Shown here: piece by piece, positions 1-10,282 of the stretch | Layout of the letters: the number at the start of each line of letters is the position of its first letter | How positions within the stretch are numbered: position 1 is the stretch's first letter | Assembly (NCBI GenBank): GCA_029931535.1 | Contig: JAQPZY010001432.1 | Coordinates: forward strand, 2,622,001-2,686,000 | Direction of reading: 5' to 3' | Length of the DNA stretch: 64,000 nucleotides | DNA from: Margaritifera margaritifera | Taxonomy: Eukaryota; Mollusca; Bivalvia; Unionida; Margaritiferidae | Notes under the pieces: generated by a model | The model's database searches: none | Told to the model about the DNA's origin: nothing | Seen by the model: the letters and a program-made list of their open reading frames with translations, nothing else | Program-made: the position numbers and the translations under genes

Positions 1-197
1 TGAGAATAAAATCAGTCACTGTGCTCATAGAGGGACAGCTAGGATTGACATGTTTCCCACTGCACCAATTGCAAAAGATTCTCCACTTGGCATCATAGAC
101 TTCAGACGTAGATTGTCTCCAGGACTGAATGATGCACTGTGCAACTTTGCTCGAAAACCTGTCCTGGCAGAGAGATCGTTTGAGATGAGCCACTGTG
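1..197 (-). pseudogene. DIRS tyrosine recombinase, N-terminal part (copy A)
   Basis: Minus-strand translation gives VYDAKWRIFCNWCSGKHVNP, then MSTVTDFIL. 'Y..KW..F..WC....P......DF' is the core-binding start of DIRS tyrosine recombinases. It matches the same region of the copy at 4524-10282 (AYAGKWRVFRDWC). The catalytic half lies beyond the left edge. Confidence 0.75.
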
Positions 198-1153
198 TTA
201 AAGTGGGGAATCTGTGAGCTGTTGTGTAGCACAGATCCCCTGTGCTGCTAAAGAAGGTCCCTTCTCTGGGGTAATGTCCTGGGATGGTCCACCAGCAGAT
301 CGATAAAATTGTTGAACCATGATCATTGGGAAAAAAGAGAGGTTTATCAAAATGAGCTGAGCAGTGGAGTTCATTACTTTTTGAACTGTGGGATCATCCT
401 GAAGAGTGGGGAAGGCATAAGTGAACAAATGATCCCACTTCAGGCTTAAAGCGTGCACTACCCAGGTCCTCTGGTCGGGGACTGTGGAAATGTAAAACAG
501 ATGCCTGTTGTTTACCTTTGTTACAAACAAGTCCACCAAAATATTCTTTTTGCCAGGAATGTGGCAAACTTGGAGGGTAATCCCTTCCAAGGCTGACCAG
601 CAATGTAGGTTCCAAACCTCCACTCAGAGAGAAGGTGCATGTGTGCCCCCTTGTCTCCTGAGGTACGCTACCACCAACATGTTGTCATTAGAGACCATCA
701 TGCAACGACTTCTTATTTTGTCTATGCATCCATTAAGGGCTAAAAACCTGCCCTCACTTCCAAATTGTTGATTTGGAGGATAGATTCTTCCCAGGACCAC
801 AAGACCTGAAGATTCAGTACTTCCAGCTCCAGATGAGCACCCCACCATGAATCTGTCATGTCTGCAAACAGATAGGAATGGGGTTGAGGGGCATGCATGG
901 GGACTCTGGCCAGAAACTGGTCCCGATTTGTCCACCATATCAGATGATGCTGGAAGTCCAGACCAAGAGAAATTTGAGCATTCGGAGGGTCCCTGTGCAG
1001 TTTCCAGTTTGCCACAAGTAGAAACTGGAGAGGATGCAGGTGCAGTCTGCCTAGGGGAACCAGGTCTGCTGCAGAGTTCAAGGTCCCCAGAAGAGGAAGA
1101 AAAATATGAGCCAACAAATTGGTCTTGGCTCTCAGCACCTCCAACATGGTCAA
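198..1153 (-). pseudogene. DIRS RNase H domain (copy A), frameshifted
   Basis: Pieces in different minus frames make one RNase H: LFADMTDSWWGAHLELE (first acidic motif; related copies read TDAS.GWGAHL), MMVSNDNMLVVAYLRRQGGT (the 'SDN..V..YL..QGG' motif with Asn in place of the first Ser), VCHIPGKKNILVDLF ('HIPG..N..AD'), and the post-domain STVPDQRTWVVHALSLKWDH. At least two frameshifts separate the pieces, so it is inactive. Confidence 0.8.
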
Positions 1154-1814
1154 GATCTTGTCTACTCTGTACTTTGTACCACCAGTGGGACAGATCTAGT
1201 CTGAGGGACTCTAGCTGGCCACTGTGGATCAACCAATCACTCAAATATTGGAGGACTGGGATATCCAGTGACCTTAAGTGGATGGCAACTACTCCCATGA
1301 CTCTGGTAAATGCTATGGGTACTTCCTGTGAGGAAAGATAGGGATGTGAAGGTACACATCCTGAAAATCAATGGAGACTGCCCTGTCTCCAGGTATTAAG
1401 GCATTCTTGACTGAGGCTCTGGTCTCCATCTTGAATGTTCCTCATGCAGAAGCCTGTTTAGGGAGGAAAGGTCGTTAATTAGATGACACTTTCCCCCTTT
1501 CTTTGGTACCATGAAAATCCGGGAGCAGAAGGCCAATGACTGGTCATTAAACACCCTTTCTACTGCACCATTCTGCAGAAGGGGGTGTACCTCTTCCCTA
1601 AATCACACCAGATTCAAGTGGTGGAAGAACATGGGGACCTTACTAGAGGAGGAAGATCCTGAAACCGGTATCCTCCTTTTATGATAGAAAGGACCCAGCC
1701 ATCATCTGTGATGCCAGACCAAACCTCTGAAAAGAGGTTTAGCCTGGAATCTACAGGAACCAACAGAAGAGGAACACTCTGCAGGAGAGGGAGCAAGTCC
1801 CTAGGGCTGTCCAC
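1154..1814 (-). pseudogene. DIRS reverse transcriptase remnants (copy A)
   Basis: The start shows RLNLFSEVWSGITDDGWVLS, the conserved N-terminal block 'RL..F...W..IT.D.WVL' of DIRS RT. Near the end VAIHLRSLDIPVLQYLSDWL carries the catalytic YxDD box as YLSD, so one active-site Asp is lost. The stretch between is degenerate. Confidence 0.75.
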
Positions 1815-3201
1815 CCTTGTCCTTCAGAAAGGGGTAAGGGACCACAAACTTCCTCCCTGGGCCTTTGTGGCACCCTCTTTTTGATCCCCACTGCTGAGGG
1901 GGAGCTCTGAATTGGAGTTGCTGCTTTGACTGGGACTGCATGGCTTTAAAGAACTTTGCCGCCAGATCCTGTGGCCTGTCAGGATGAATTTGCTTCTTGG
2001 CCAGTTTTGATGTGCCAGGAGCGGATGCAAGGGACCAGTGTTGCTGGTCTCTCAAATCCTGAGAAGTAATGGAGGGAATGAGCCTGCCGAAAAAAGTCCC
2101 TGCCTCCAGGGGAGCAGCCCTCAGAAGGTTCTTACTGTGCTCTAGTAAGACCATGGTTGTGTCCAAAGCTACATCTGTGCAGCGGTGGAGGAACGTCGCC
2201 AATACAAGGATAATGCATGCCAAGATGTTTTCAGCACTAGTTCCAACAAACAATGAAGGACAAATGGCGACAGAGATTCCTCCTTCAGCCTGCCGAAGGA
2301 GGCTGCCAAAAAGAGGTTGGCATGCAAGGCTATGGTTACTAGTGACCTAGACTTTTGTTCTCAAGCTTCCAGTGTTTTTACTGGAAGGCGAGCCCAGGTC
2401 CCCATGGAAATACCCACTTGTACTGATTCAGCATCCAAAGTGGGAGGTTTAATGGGTCAGAAAGAGGTATCAACCCCATAGCTAGCTGCAGAAAACAAGG
2501 GTCTCAGTGCTCAGGAGGGGACAGATCACCCCTTACACTGTCTAGCAAAGTCCTGGCCCTTACTAAACCTTTTGGAAAGCTCCGTAATCATAGCTGAGCG
2601 AGGAAGCAAAGAGATCTGGTTGAGAGTTAGCCCCAGAAAGTATCTCCAAGCTGAAAAGAATTTTAGTGTCATTGAAGCCCGAAGACTTGGGACACAAATC
2701 ACTGGGCAAAAGATGCTAAACCTCATTAACTGCTTTGTCAGAAGACCAGATATCTTACACCTCTGTTGCCTTGAATAACAGATGGGAGAAGCAGGGAACC
2801 TGAAGGGAGGGGGTGCCACCTCGGCCTGTTCTGTATCAAACTTATGCAAATTGATGAGGTCGTCTTCATCCCACTCTCACTCCTGGGAGGCACGACTATG
2901 CGACCCAATGTCTCTGTTGCAGAGGAGACTTGGGGGTAAGAGGGACCTTGACCCATAACTCTTTATGCAGACCTAATGGACTGTCCCTAGTAGCAGGCTC
3001 AGCAGGTGGGTGAGAGAAACTCTCTACCATCCTGGGGCATTTAGGGAGGGAAGGTCTGTCCCCGTCCCTCCTTTTTGACACCACTTTGTAAGAGGAATAT
3101 GTAGGTCCACAGACTGCAGCACTGACCTCGCTATCAAGCTCATGGCTGCAATCAGGAAAAGGGCCAATCACTTCCCTGTGGTGGAAGGCCCTACATCCCA
3201 T
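1801..3201 (-). pseudogene. DIRS gag-like region (copy A)
   Basis: Open pieces on the minus strand (2253-1801, 2849-2526, 3201-2896) in element order before RT. The last holds ALDTTMVLLEHSKNLLRAAP and a basic tail (RKFVVPYPFLKDKGG), similar in position and style to DIRS gag. No zinc knuckle is seen. The call rests mainly on position. Confidence 0.55.
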
Positions 3202-3892
3202 GGGGATTTAGAGGGATTATGGAGATGCTCTACAGATATTGTGTACTTCTGCAAAAGTGACAGGTGTAGGGCGAAGTTGTTTGAATTTGCAACATGCACA
3301 ATGAAGAGAATGTTGGCATACCTCTATGCTATTTTCATGTACTGTGACTGAAATTTCTTTACATATTGTACTTGTGGAAATTGCACATGATCTAAGCACA
3401 TATCTGACAAAAATGGCACACTCACATGTGCTCGAAAAATCAACCTGAATTAGTCCAAAGTATACTATTTTTAGCAGTTATTAAAATAGGGAAAATGAAT
3501 TTTGCCAGAGTAGGCAATTCCAGCTTCTGAAAGTACAATGAATGAATTATGAAATATATAAAAAGTAAACAAAGTTATCAGCTCTTTTTTTCACAATTTA
3601 CCTTTGAAGTCCAGGAAGTGAAAATGACCAGGCGGAGCTAGCAGTTTTTTTATTGGTGCACATCTGAAGTAAGACAAAGCTGTATACTCTATAACCTAAA
3701 TTGCACCCATCAATCATACACCAAAATAAAGGGAATTAAAAGTTCTTTTAATAATACCTAAGATATACAAGGTCTTTTTCTAAATAGCCAGGATAACCAG
3801 TTTTAGAAAACCTGGAAAATTATTATTTTTTTTAAATCTAACCTATGCAAAATACAAAACTGTAGAGCGCCACCTAACAAGAGGGTTTGATA
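3202..3892. other. intergenic/intronic AT-rich stretch
   Basis: No convincing gene, RNA or repeat structure was recognised here. Confidence 0.5.
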
Positions 3893-4523
3893 TTGCTCAC
3901 CTGGGTGGTTGCATCAATGTAAAATTTGAAAGCCATTTATGCCAGGATGCTTTCAGTCAAATTTGATCCAATTCTGTGTAGCTACTTTTGAAAAGAAGTC
4001 AGTTAAAGGTTTTCTAGTCTTAGTAACAGTGCCCATATTTGATTGCAAATCGGCATAATTTCAACAAATCTGAAAGACCTTTATGTCAAGGTGCTTTCTG
4101 TTAAACTTGGCCAGGTTCTGTTTAATGGTTTTTGAGAAGAGGTCATTTTTAGGTTTTTCTATTTTAGTAATAGTGGCTATATTTGACTGCAGATAATCAG
4201 CAGTTATATAAAACTGAAAGCTATCAATGCTTGGATGCTTTCAGTCGAATTTAGTCAAACTCATTTTAGTGGTTTTTGAGAAAACTTCATTTAAAGGTTT
4301 TTCTAATTTCAGTAATGGCAGCAATATTTGAACAAATTTGAAATAGCTTCATACCATGATGCTTTCCATCAAATTTGGTAAAATCCTGTTAAGTGGTTTT
4401 TAAGAAGAAGTCATTAAAGGTTTTCAGTTTTTAGTAATGGTGGCCATATTTGATAGAGGATCAGTATCAGATGATCAAATCTTAAAGAGCTTTATGCCAG
4501 AATGCTTTCTGTCAAATTAGTTA
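3893..4523 (+). repeat. family-1 tandem array, left half (split by DIRS)
   Basis: About four degenerate copies of a 125-150 bp unit. Each has 'TAGTAATGGTGGCCATATTTGA', about 20 bp to GCATCATTTG..CAAATCTGAAAG, then ATGCCAGGATGCTTTCTGTC, AAATTTGGTCAAATTCTGTT and a GAGAAGAAGTCATT run. The last unit stops at CTGTCAAATTAGTTAAA and resumes at 10283 with TTCTGTTGAGC, showing that the DIRS element inserted inside the unit. Confidence 0.9.
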
Positions 4524-4735
4524 AAAGCAAATTTTTAAGTAAATTATGTTTCTCCAAGAATACTTACCCGATCACATTAACGTTAGGATATAAGCCTGCT
4601 ACCTCCCGAATCCAGCCCAACTAAAAGAAGAAAAATAGTATTTTCTGTCTATCTCATATAGACAAAAGGCAATAACTCTTGCCCCTTACCTCCCCTTGCC
4701 ACCGCCAGGTGTTGCTAGTTTTTAAGCTGAGCAAT
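4524..4735 (+). repeat. DIRS copy B left inverted terminal repeat
   Basis: Positions 4572-4735 are the inverted match of 10100-10247: TCACATTAACGTTAGGATAT, AAGCCTGCTACCTCCCGAAT, CTCATATAGACAAA and CTTACCTCCCCTTG all recur, reverse-complemented, at the other end. The outermost 50 bp (from AAAAGCAAATTTTTAAG) are unique to this end, and their exact complement lies in the ICR at 4786-4841. Confidence 0.92.
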
Positions 4736-4785
4736 ATACTAAACGAGGATGCTCGCATGGCGGGGTGGTTGGGAGGGTGTTTAAG

Positions 4786-4880
4786 TAATGTGATCGGGTA
4801 AGTATTCTTGGAGAAACATAATTTACTTAAAAATTTGCTTTCTCCTTCAAATACGTTCCTTGATCACATTAACGTTAGGA
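4786..4880 (+). repeat. DIRS internal complementary region
   Basis: 4786-4841 is a perfect reverse complement of the left end (4524-4579), 56 bp. 4840-4880 (TTCTCCTTCAAATAC...GTTAGGA) matches the reverse complement of the right end (10281-10241) with about five mismatches. The ICR is therefore complementary to the junction of the two ends as it would be in a circle, which is diagnostic of DIRS elements and is thought to template completion of the ends. Confidence 0.93.
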
Positions 4881-5214
4881 GAATAGGTAATAGGAGGAGG
4901 GAATACTGAGCATCCAACATCTACCTCGGGTATCCTCTAGGGAATGATGGCTGGATTCCCCATGTGAATGATAACCCGTTCTCCTAATTTCATAAGCAAC
5001 ACAGCCTAGGGTCACGTGATCTGTGACCCCTATATACGGTTAAGAAGATAATTATTGAAATCTTCTTACCAACAAAATTTCACTGGTGAATCCAGCGAAG
5101 CTAATAGGCTGTGTTGATTGTTTTAAATGGGCCTAGTGGTCATCTGGGCTGCTACCACCAGACCCACCAGATTCAAGGTTTGCCTCTGCAAAGCTAAAAC
5201 TCTGAGATAAAAAC

Positions 5215-6240
5215 TCAAGAAGGTCGATCTGCATACCAGCCAACAGCTTCTATTATATCTCGGATTGAAACATTGCGTTCAAACGAGAGGCTCGCAGGGA
5301 TCACTCTATTCTCATGAGCGGTAATCTTCATGAGGCGACTCTGATCTTGTGAGACCTCAGAGTACGCTGAAAGTATAACCCACTTCAGCCATGAAGCAAG
5401 GGCTTGAGTGGTGATATCCCATTTCTTGGCTCTCACCGGAAGAAAGAGGCGCTTGCGTGTGTCACGACTCACCTCTGTGCGTTTCAAGTAGTGCTTGAGT
5501 GCACAAACAGGATCTTGCATGGCAGCTGCTCTCGACTTATCTACAGAAGAGAGTGAGCAAATGATGACTCTTTGATTGCCAGCGGATGGTAACCTATTTT
5601 TGGCTACTTAGCCTTATTGCATCAAGAGGACCACCGAACCATCCGATCTGAACTGAAGATAGTTCGGGTCAATGGAAAGGGCATGTAACTCGCTCACCCT
5701 GCATGATGAAGCTAAGGCTATCAGGAAACATGTTTTGTATGATAGTAGTAGAACGAAGTGTGGGCTAAAGGCTCAAATTTGTTTGAATTGAGCCATGTTA
5801 AAACCCAGCACAGATTCCATTTTGGAAACAGGGTGAGGGATTTTTGGTCGATTGAAATCAAAATTGGCTAAAAGATCTGACAGATCTTCATCATGCCTGA
5901 TATCACATCTACCATGATGGTGGAATGTGTCGGATATCATGGAGCGGTAGCCTTTGATAATAATTGGGGCCAACTGTTTCTCCTCGAAGAGCCAGAGAAA
6001 GAAGTCTGCCAGCTGAGGGATTGAGGCACTCAAAGGGACAATGTTATTGATATGGCACCAGTCCCTGAAAACACGCCACTTTCCCGCATAAGCCTTCAGA
6101 ATGTAGGGCATTCTTGCTCTCGAGATTCTCTCCACAATCGAAGGTTTTAATTTGTTTTTCTCGCAAGGCTGTCCAGACAAGAGCCAAGCACGAAGAAGAA
6201 AACGGTCTGGGCTGGGGTGGAACACCCCTGACCGCGGTTG
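5215..6240 (-). pseudogene. DIRS tyrosine recombinase (copy B), broken
   Basis: The N-terminal core-binding part is intact in the long frame 7101-5773 (AYAGKWRVFRDWCHINN, then IPQLADFFLWLFEEKQLAP). The catalytic part continues in other frames: LIALASSCRVSELHALS near 5735-5685 holds the first catalytic Arg, and 5520-5215 reads DPVCALKHYLKRTEVSRDTR ... ITAHENRVIPASLSFERNVS, where HENR replaces the H-x-x-R second box context. The frame stops after VGWYADRPS, before a recognisable catalytic Tyr. Stops and frameshifts make it inactive. Confidence 0.85.
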
Positions 6241-6289
6241 CTTGATCAGATTCGGGCTGGCCTGAATCTTCCTGCGCAGATCTATCACT

Positions 6290-7101
6290 AGATCAAGTAG
6301 ATCGGTGAACCAGGACTTGTCCCATCTGAGAGGGGCTAACAGAATCATCTTGCAGTTCTGACCCCGTAACCTCTGGATTATTTCTGGTACCAAGACCGTG
6401 GGAGGGTAGGCAAACACCCACAACTCCTCCCAGCTGATTGACAGAGCGTCCACGGCCCAAGCTTCTGGGTCTGGAACTGGAGAGACGAAGTTGGGCAACT
6501 TGTGATTCCACCTTGTCGCAAAAAGATCGATCATTGGACGCCCCCAAAGTGCGCAAATCCGAAGAAAGACTGATTGATGGAGAGACCATTCCATGTGAAT
6601 GACTTGACCTTTCCTGTATAGAGTGTCGGCCAAGACACTGAGTCTGTCAGGAATGTGTCTGATTTGTACGTTGATAAGGAGGTTGTCCCACCAACATAGA
6701 AACTGCCAAATCAGAATGCACAGGTCGGGTGATTTAGTGCCCCCTTGTTTGAGGAGGTAAGTCACCACTAAAGAGTTGTCGGACATAATGAGGACCGTTT
6801 TGCCTTTGAGTTGATCCTTCCAGAAGTGAAAGGCATTGATGACAGCCTTCATTTCTAAAAGGTTGATGTGGAGAGGCCACCCGTCTGGCTCCCACATGCT
6901 GCTGGTGGTAGTGAAGTCCAGCAACAGGTGGGCACCCCAACCGTATGTACTGGCGTCGGTACAAACCATATTTCCACTTGGGGCATCTCCAGAGGAAACC
7001 CCATGGTCAGCCAACCGGGGTTGCGCCACTGACGAATGAATGATCATATCTCGGTCATGATCATAACTGTTTGATTGAGGGGACTTGAAATGGGGCGCCA
7101 T
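6290..7101 (-). CDS. DIRS RNase H domain (copy B), frame intact
   Basis: Part of a 442-aa minus-strand frame (7101-5773). It shows the acidic residues of RNase H in order: VCTDASTYGWGAHLL (residues about 46-60), INLLEMKAVINAF (about 79-91), VLIMSDNSLVVTYLLKQGGT (about 102-121) and HIPDRLSVLADTL (about 149-161). The typical C-terminal extension MIDLFATRWNHKLPNF...VDALSISW follows. RNase H degrades the RNA strand of the cDNA hybrid. The frame then runs into the recombinase core-binding domain, as in DIRS polyproteins. The start codon at 7101 is arbitrary; RT should precede in frame. Confidence 0.85.
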
Positions 7102-8030
7102 TGTGCAAGTAATGTCATTTGTAAGGGGCGCATAAAAAGATGGCTGAGTGGGATCAAGTCAGCTGCCACATTGAAAAATCTGAGGAGTTGCAAGAACTCT
7201 CTCGCTGAAATCCACGTCCTGTTGGAAACAGACTCGACGAGTTCGACGATCCGGATTACGCGAACACGAGGAAGCCGTACCAGATTAAGGTAAGTGAGAA
7301 ACTCCATACCCAGATGGACAAAACGCTGGGATGGACAGAGATCAAACTTTTCCCAGTTCACGAGAAAGACTAGATGATCTAAAAGTGATAGAAGATCGTT
7401 TCTGCCTTTGAGCAAAATAGAACTTACTATATGTTTCTGGAGGATGTCGTCCAAGTACGCTGCCGTCGCTGTAGAATGCTGACTGCCTCTGCGAATCTCG
7501 GCCTTCTGGATAAGAAACAGCCTGGAATAAAACCCCGGAGATTTTGGTTTTTGCACAATCTCCACTGCCCATTTTTCGATGAGCAACCATATCTCCTGTT
7601 GTAGAAAGGCTTCTCCTGATCTGACGGTACATCCATGATGAGGGGAGAGGAGGAAAGGGGAGGGGGTTGGATAACTGAAATCTGAAGCCCCTCCAAAATG
7701 ACCTGGATCACCTAATTGTTCTGAGGAAATAGAGTGATCCAGTGAGCCTGAAATTGCAGGAGGCGGTCGCCCACAGGTAGGCTGTCAGCAGGCGGTGGGG
7801 AGGGTAGGTCAACGTCTAGAGTTTGGAGGCTTGAAGGCGGAGAAACTTGGTTTCTTGCCGCCTCTGTATGGTTGCCTCCTAACTTGGTTAGACTGTTGTC
7901 TCCTGGCATTGGACTGGGATCTATACAGCACATCTGATTGCAAGGATCCCTTGTCCCTGGTCCGCCTATCATCCCTCCGCTGTGGCAGGGGCTGATTGTT
8001 TCAAAACACCTGTGAGGGTTGGGCGGTGAG
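7044..8030 (-). pseudogene. DIRS reverse transcriptase with internal deletion (copy B)
   Basis: Recognisable RT pieces on the minus strand: VGDRLLQFQAHWITLFPQNN ending at a stop (N-terminal block), SPGFYSRLFLIQKAE (motif 1), then directly TAAYLDDILQKH (catalytic YLDD box), NWEKFDLCPSQRFVHLGMEF (motif 7) and FFNVAADLIPLSHLFMRPLQ (connection). The palm motifs normally lying between motif 1 and YLDD, roughly 100 residues or more, are missing. The joint holds 23 bp copied in inverted orientation from the gag region (7478-7500 versus 8182-8204). Confidence 0.85.
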
Positions 8031-8099
8031 TTGGAGGGGCAGGTCCTGAGCTGCCTGCCTCGAAACTTCTTCAATTTTGCCCCCAACATAATGGCGAGT

Positions 8100-9325
8100 C
8101 TAAACGGCATAATTCGTAATGTCCGGGTGTGATGTGGCTGGAGCGACGTGGAACGCAAACATGCGTCACATCATATCAGGTCGAGATTCGCAGAGGCAGT
8201 CAGCGCATTTGCCATGGAATGGTGAGTAGCCCTGTTAATGACCTGAGCAATTCGGGCCGTTGCCTCACAGGCATGCTCATTGTTCATTGTTTCTGTAAGT
8301 CGGAAAAATCGCAAATGAGGCCAAGTCTAATATCAAAGACGTGGCGACATTTCGAACCAGCTTCATTGTGGCATGAAACACATTCTTGTCAACTTTATAA
8401 AAAAGTGGGGCAGCCATGAGGGAAGCAGCTAAATTCTTATCCAGAGTCGAGCGTTCAGTATGGAAGGCATCGGAGTATGTTTTGCATCAGCGGAATGAGA
8501 ACGTTGCTGGTACTTGGCTTTCAGAAAAGAAAACCTTACCCTTCCCTGGATAACAGACTCGTCCAGAGAGACGATCATTAATCTCCCTGATCTTTGCTGA
8601 CTGGGAAAGCAGCCGGAAGCATGGAGTCTCTTCCTCATCATCGATATCTACTGAAGCCTTGACCTTATAGTCATGCGTAGGGGGTGGAGGCATTCTGAAG
8701 CCGACAACACCTGGTATATCTCTTCGACGGCAGCCTTAAAGCTGAACTCAGTCCGTTTCATGGCTGGATTTGAGTTAAGCTGTTGTTCAGGAGTATCTTC
8801 ACACTCACTGTGTGTAGTGTCCTGTTCTGGTTCTGCCTGCATAACTGGATAAACCATCAAGGGTGGCATAGATGATGCAATGTCATCATCTCCATGTAAG
8901 TCACGGCAACTTTCCTGTGGGTGAGCCGTGTATATACAGTAAGCCGTCTCCGCATGACGAATGTGTTGTACCAGTATGGACCTCTGGTTCGCCGAGAGTA
9001 TGGTCGGCACGGTTACCAGCCGTGTGGGAGGCAGTCCGGTTACTGCCGGTACTGGGCATGCTTGTCGGAATGGCTGAACGGACGGATCTATCACTAAAAT
9101 CCCCGTCATATTATGTATGTATGTATGTGTAGCTGTACGCCAGGCGAGACAAACGGATCTATTACTAAGATCCCCATAATTATAATTGTATGTAGCCGTA
9201 GGTGTGGTAGGATGGACAGATCTATCATTTAGATCTCCGATATTGTAGAGAGATGAAGCCGTAGGCCTGAAGAGACAGACAGATCTATCACTAAGATCCT
9301 CGTAATTGTAATTGTATGTAACCAC
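8100..9325 (-). pseudogene. DIRS gag-like region (copy B)
   Basis: The minus-strand frame 9325-8648 (225 aa) and following pieces precede RT. The N-terminal third is built of repeats containing YNYxDLSDRSV. Downstream, EATARIAQVINRATHHSMAN and ALTASANLDLI (8290-8180) resemble the C-terminal helical part of DIRS gag ORFs. A frameshift or stop separates the two parts. Gag is expected to package the element RNA; here the assignment rests on position and weak likeness. Confidence 0.6.
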
Positions 9326-9375
9326 AGCAATGAAGGACAGACAGATCTATCACTAAGATCTCCGTAATTGTTCCC
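9060..9375 (-). repeat. minisatellite inside DIRS gag
   Basis: Five degenerate units of about 60-80 bp, each with GGACAGATCTATCACTAAGA then TCCYCGTAATTGTAATTGTA. On the minus strand they encode a repeated Tyr-Asn-Tyr-x-Asp-Leu-Ser-Asp-Arg-Ser-Val peptide in frame 9325-8648. Confidence 0.85.
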
Positions 9376-10099
9376 CTGATTGATACGGCTCGACTGGCTG
9401 GACGGCCGGCTCTGTTGGCTGGACGATCGTGGATGGCTCTGGACAGCGATACTATAGTATAGTATGCATCAGTTGCATTCATTAAAACCCCATGCGCCCT
9501 GACTTACAGGCCTGAAGGCCACGCTCGGACATGCGGGGGGACTTACGCCACCTGGGCTGCCAAAAAATGGGGGTACACTCCCCCATTGTATCATATTTAC
9601 CCTGTCCACACACCCTCAGACTATATGGCGCACACACTGCATGGTACTGACGAAGTACATTTTGTACATGCAAGGCATCGACTCATGCGTGTCTTTCCTG
9701 GCCTTGAACTTGTTGCATTTGTACACTTCCCGAAATGACAAAATAAAACAAAACACTACAAAAAATATGTGAATTAACAATGCAGCGTGTTAATAAATCT
9801 CTAAAACAACACCCGTTACTAACTGGGTGAGCGAACAGTTAACAGTATGCGCGAAACCATTAATCACAACATGCATCAACGATAGCATGTTGTACCATGC
9901 GGTCTAAATAGACAAAGTCTGTGAAAGTGACAAATTCACGAAAATATTGGAAACATTGCAAAAATAATGTATACCACCTGTAGAGAAATGATTAATACAC
10001 ACTATAAAACCAAATTTCTGGATGGATGGTTAAAATTCACATCAATATTGGCATGAATTGACGGGAGGTTTTTCGCAAGATGTTGACTGTACGAAAGCG
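9376..10099 (-). other. DIRS copy B 5' leader region
   Basis: Inside the element between gag and the right ITR. Only short open frames occur (for example 9673-9482). I see no recognisable domain; it is probably leader and promoter of the element. Confidence 0.5.
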
Positions 10100-10282
10100 A
10101 AGCTTAAAACCTAGTGACACCTGGCATTGTCAAGGGGAGGTAATGGGCAAGAGCTATTGCCCTTTGTCTATATGAGATAAACAGAAAAGATGATTTTTCA
10201 TCTTTTAGTAGGGCTGGATTCGGGAGGTAGCAGGCTTATATCCTAATGTTAATGTGATTGGGGAATGTATTTGAAGGAGAAA
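10100..10282 (-). repeat. DIRS copy B right inverted terminal repeat
   Basis: Reverse complement of 4572-4735 with scattered differences, plus a terminal 35 bp (GGGAATGTATTTGAAGGAGAAA) whose complement is in the ICR. The end is followed directly by the resumed tandem unit TTCTGTTGAGC. Confidence 0.92.

Larger units (their letters stand above)
1..3201 (-). mobile_element. DIRS-like retrotransposon fragment (copy A), truncated by window edge
   Basis: Degenerate minus-strand coding of a DIRS-type tyrosine-recombinase retrotransposon. In element order (high to low coordinates) it shows gag-like sequence, RT, RNase H and the start of the recombinase. It is broken by frameshifts and stops. No inverted terminal repeat was found near 3.2-3.9 kb, so the 5' boundary is uncertain. 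It may be a separate insertion from the copy at 4524-10282, since coding differs throughout. Confidence 0.8.
4524..10282 (-). mobile_element. DIRS-type retrotransposon, structurally complete, coding degenerate (copy B)
   Basis: A 5.76-kb element on the minus strand: right ITR (10282-10100), gag region, RT, RNase H, tyrosine recombinase, internal complementary region (4786-4880), left ITR (4524-4735). DIRS elements transpose through a circular intermediate and integrate with their own tyrosine recombinase, without target duplication. Both ends have AAA at the junction, and removing the element rejoins a tandem-repeat unit. Coding parts have stops, a large RT deletion and frameshifts, so the copy is non-autonomous, while ends and ICR are well preserved. 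Confidence 0.92.

Noticed and set aside
3217..3399. 60-codon minus and 69-codon plus frames near 3.3 kb as genes
   Set aside because: Short, overlapping on opposite strands and without recognisable motifs.
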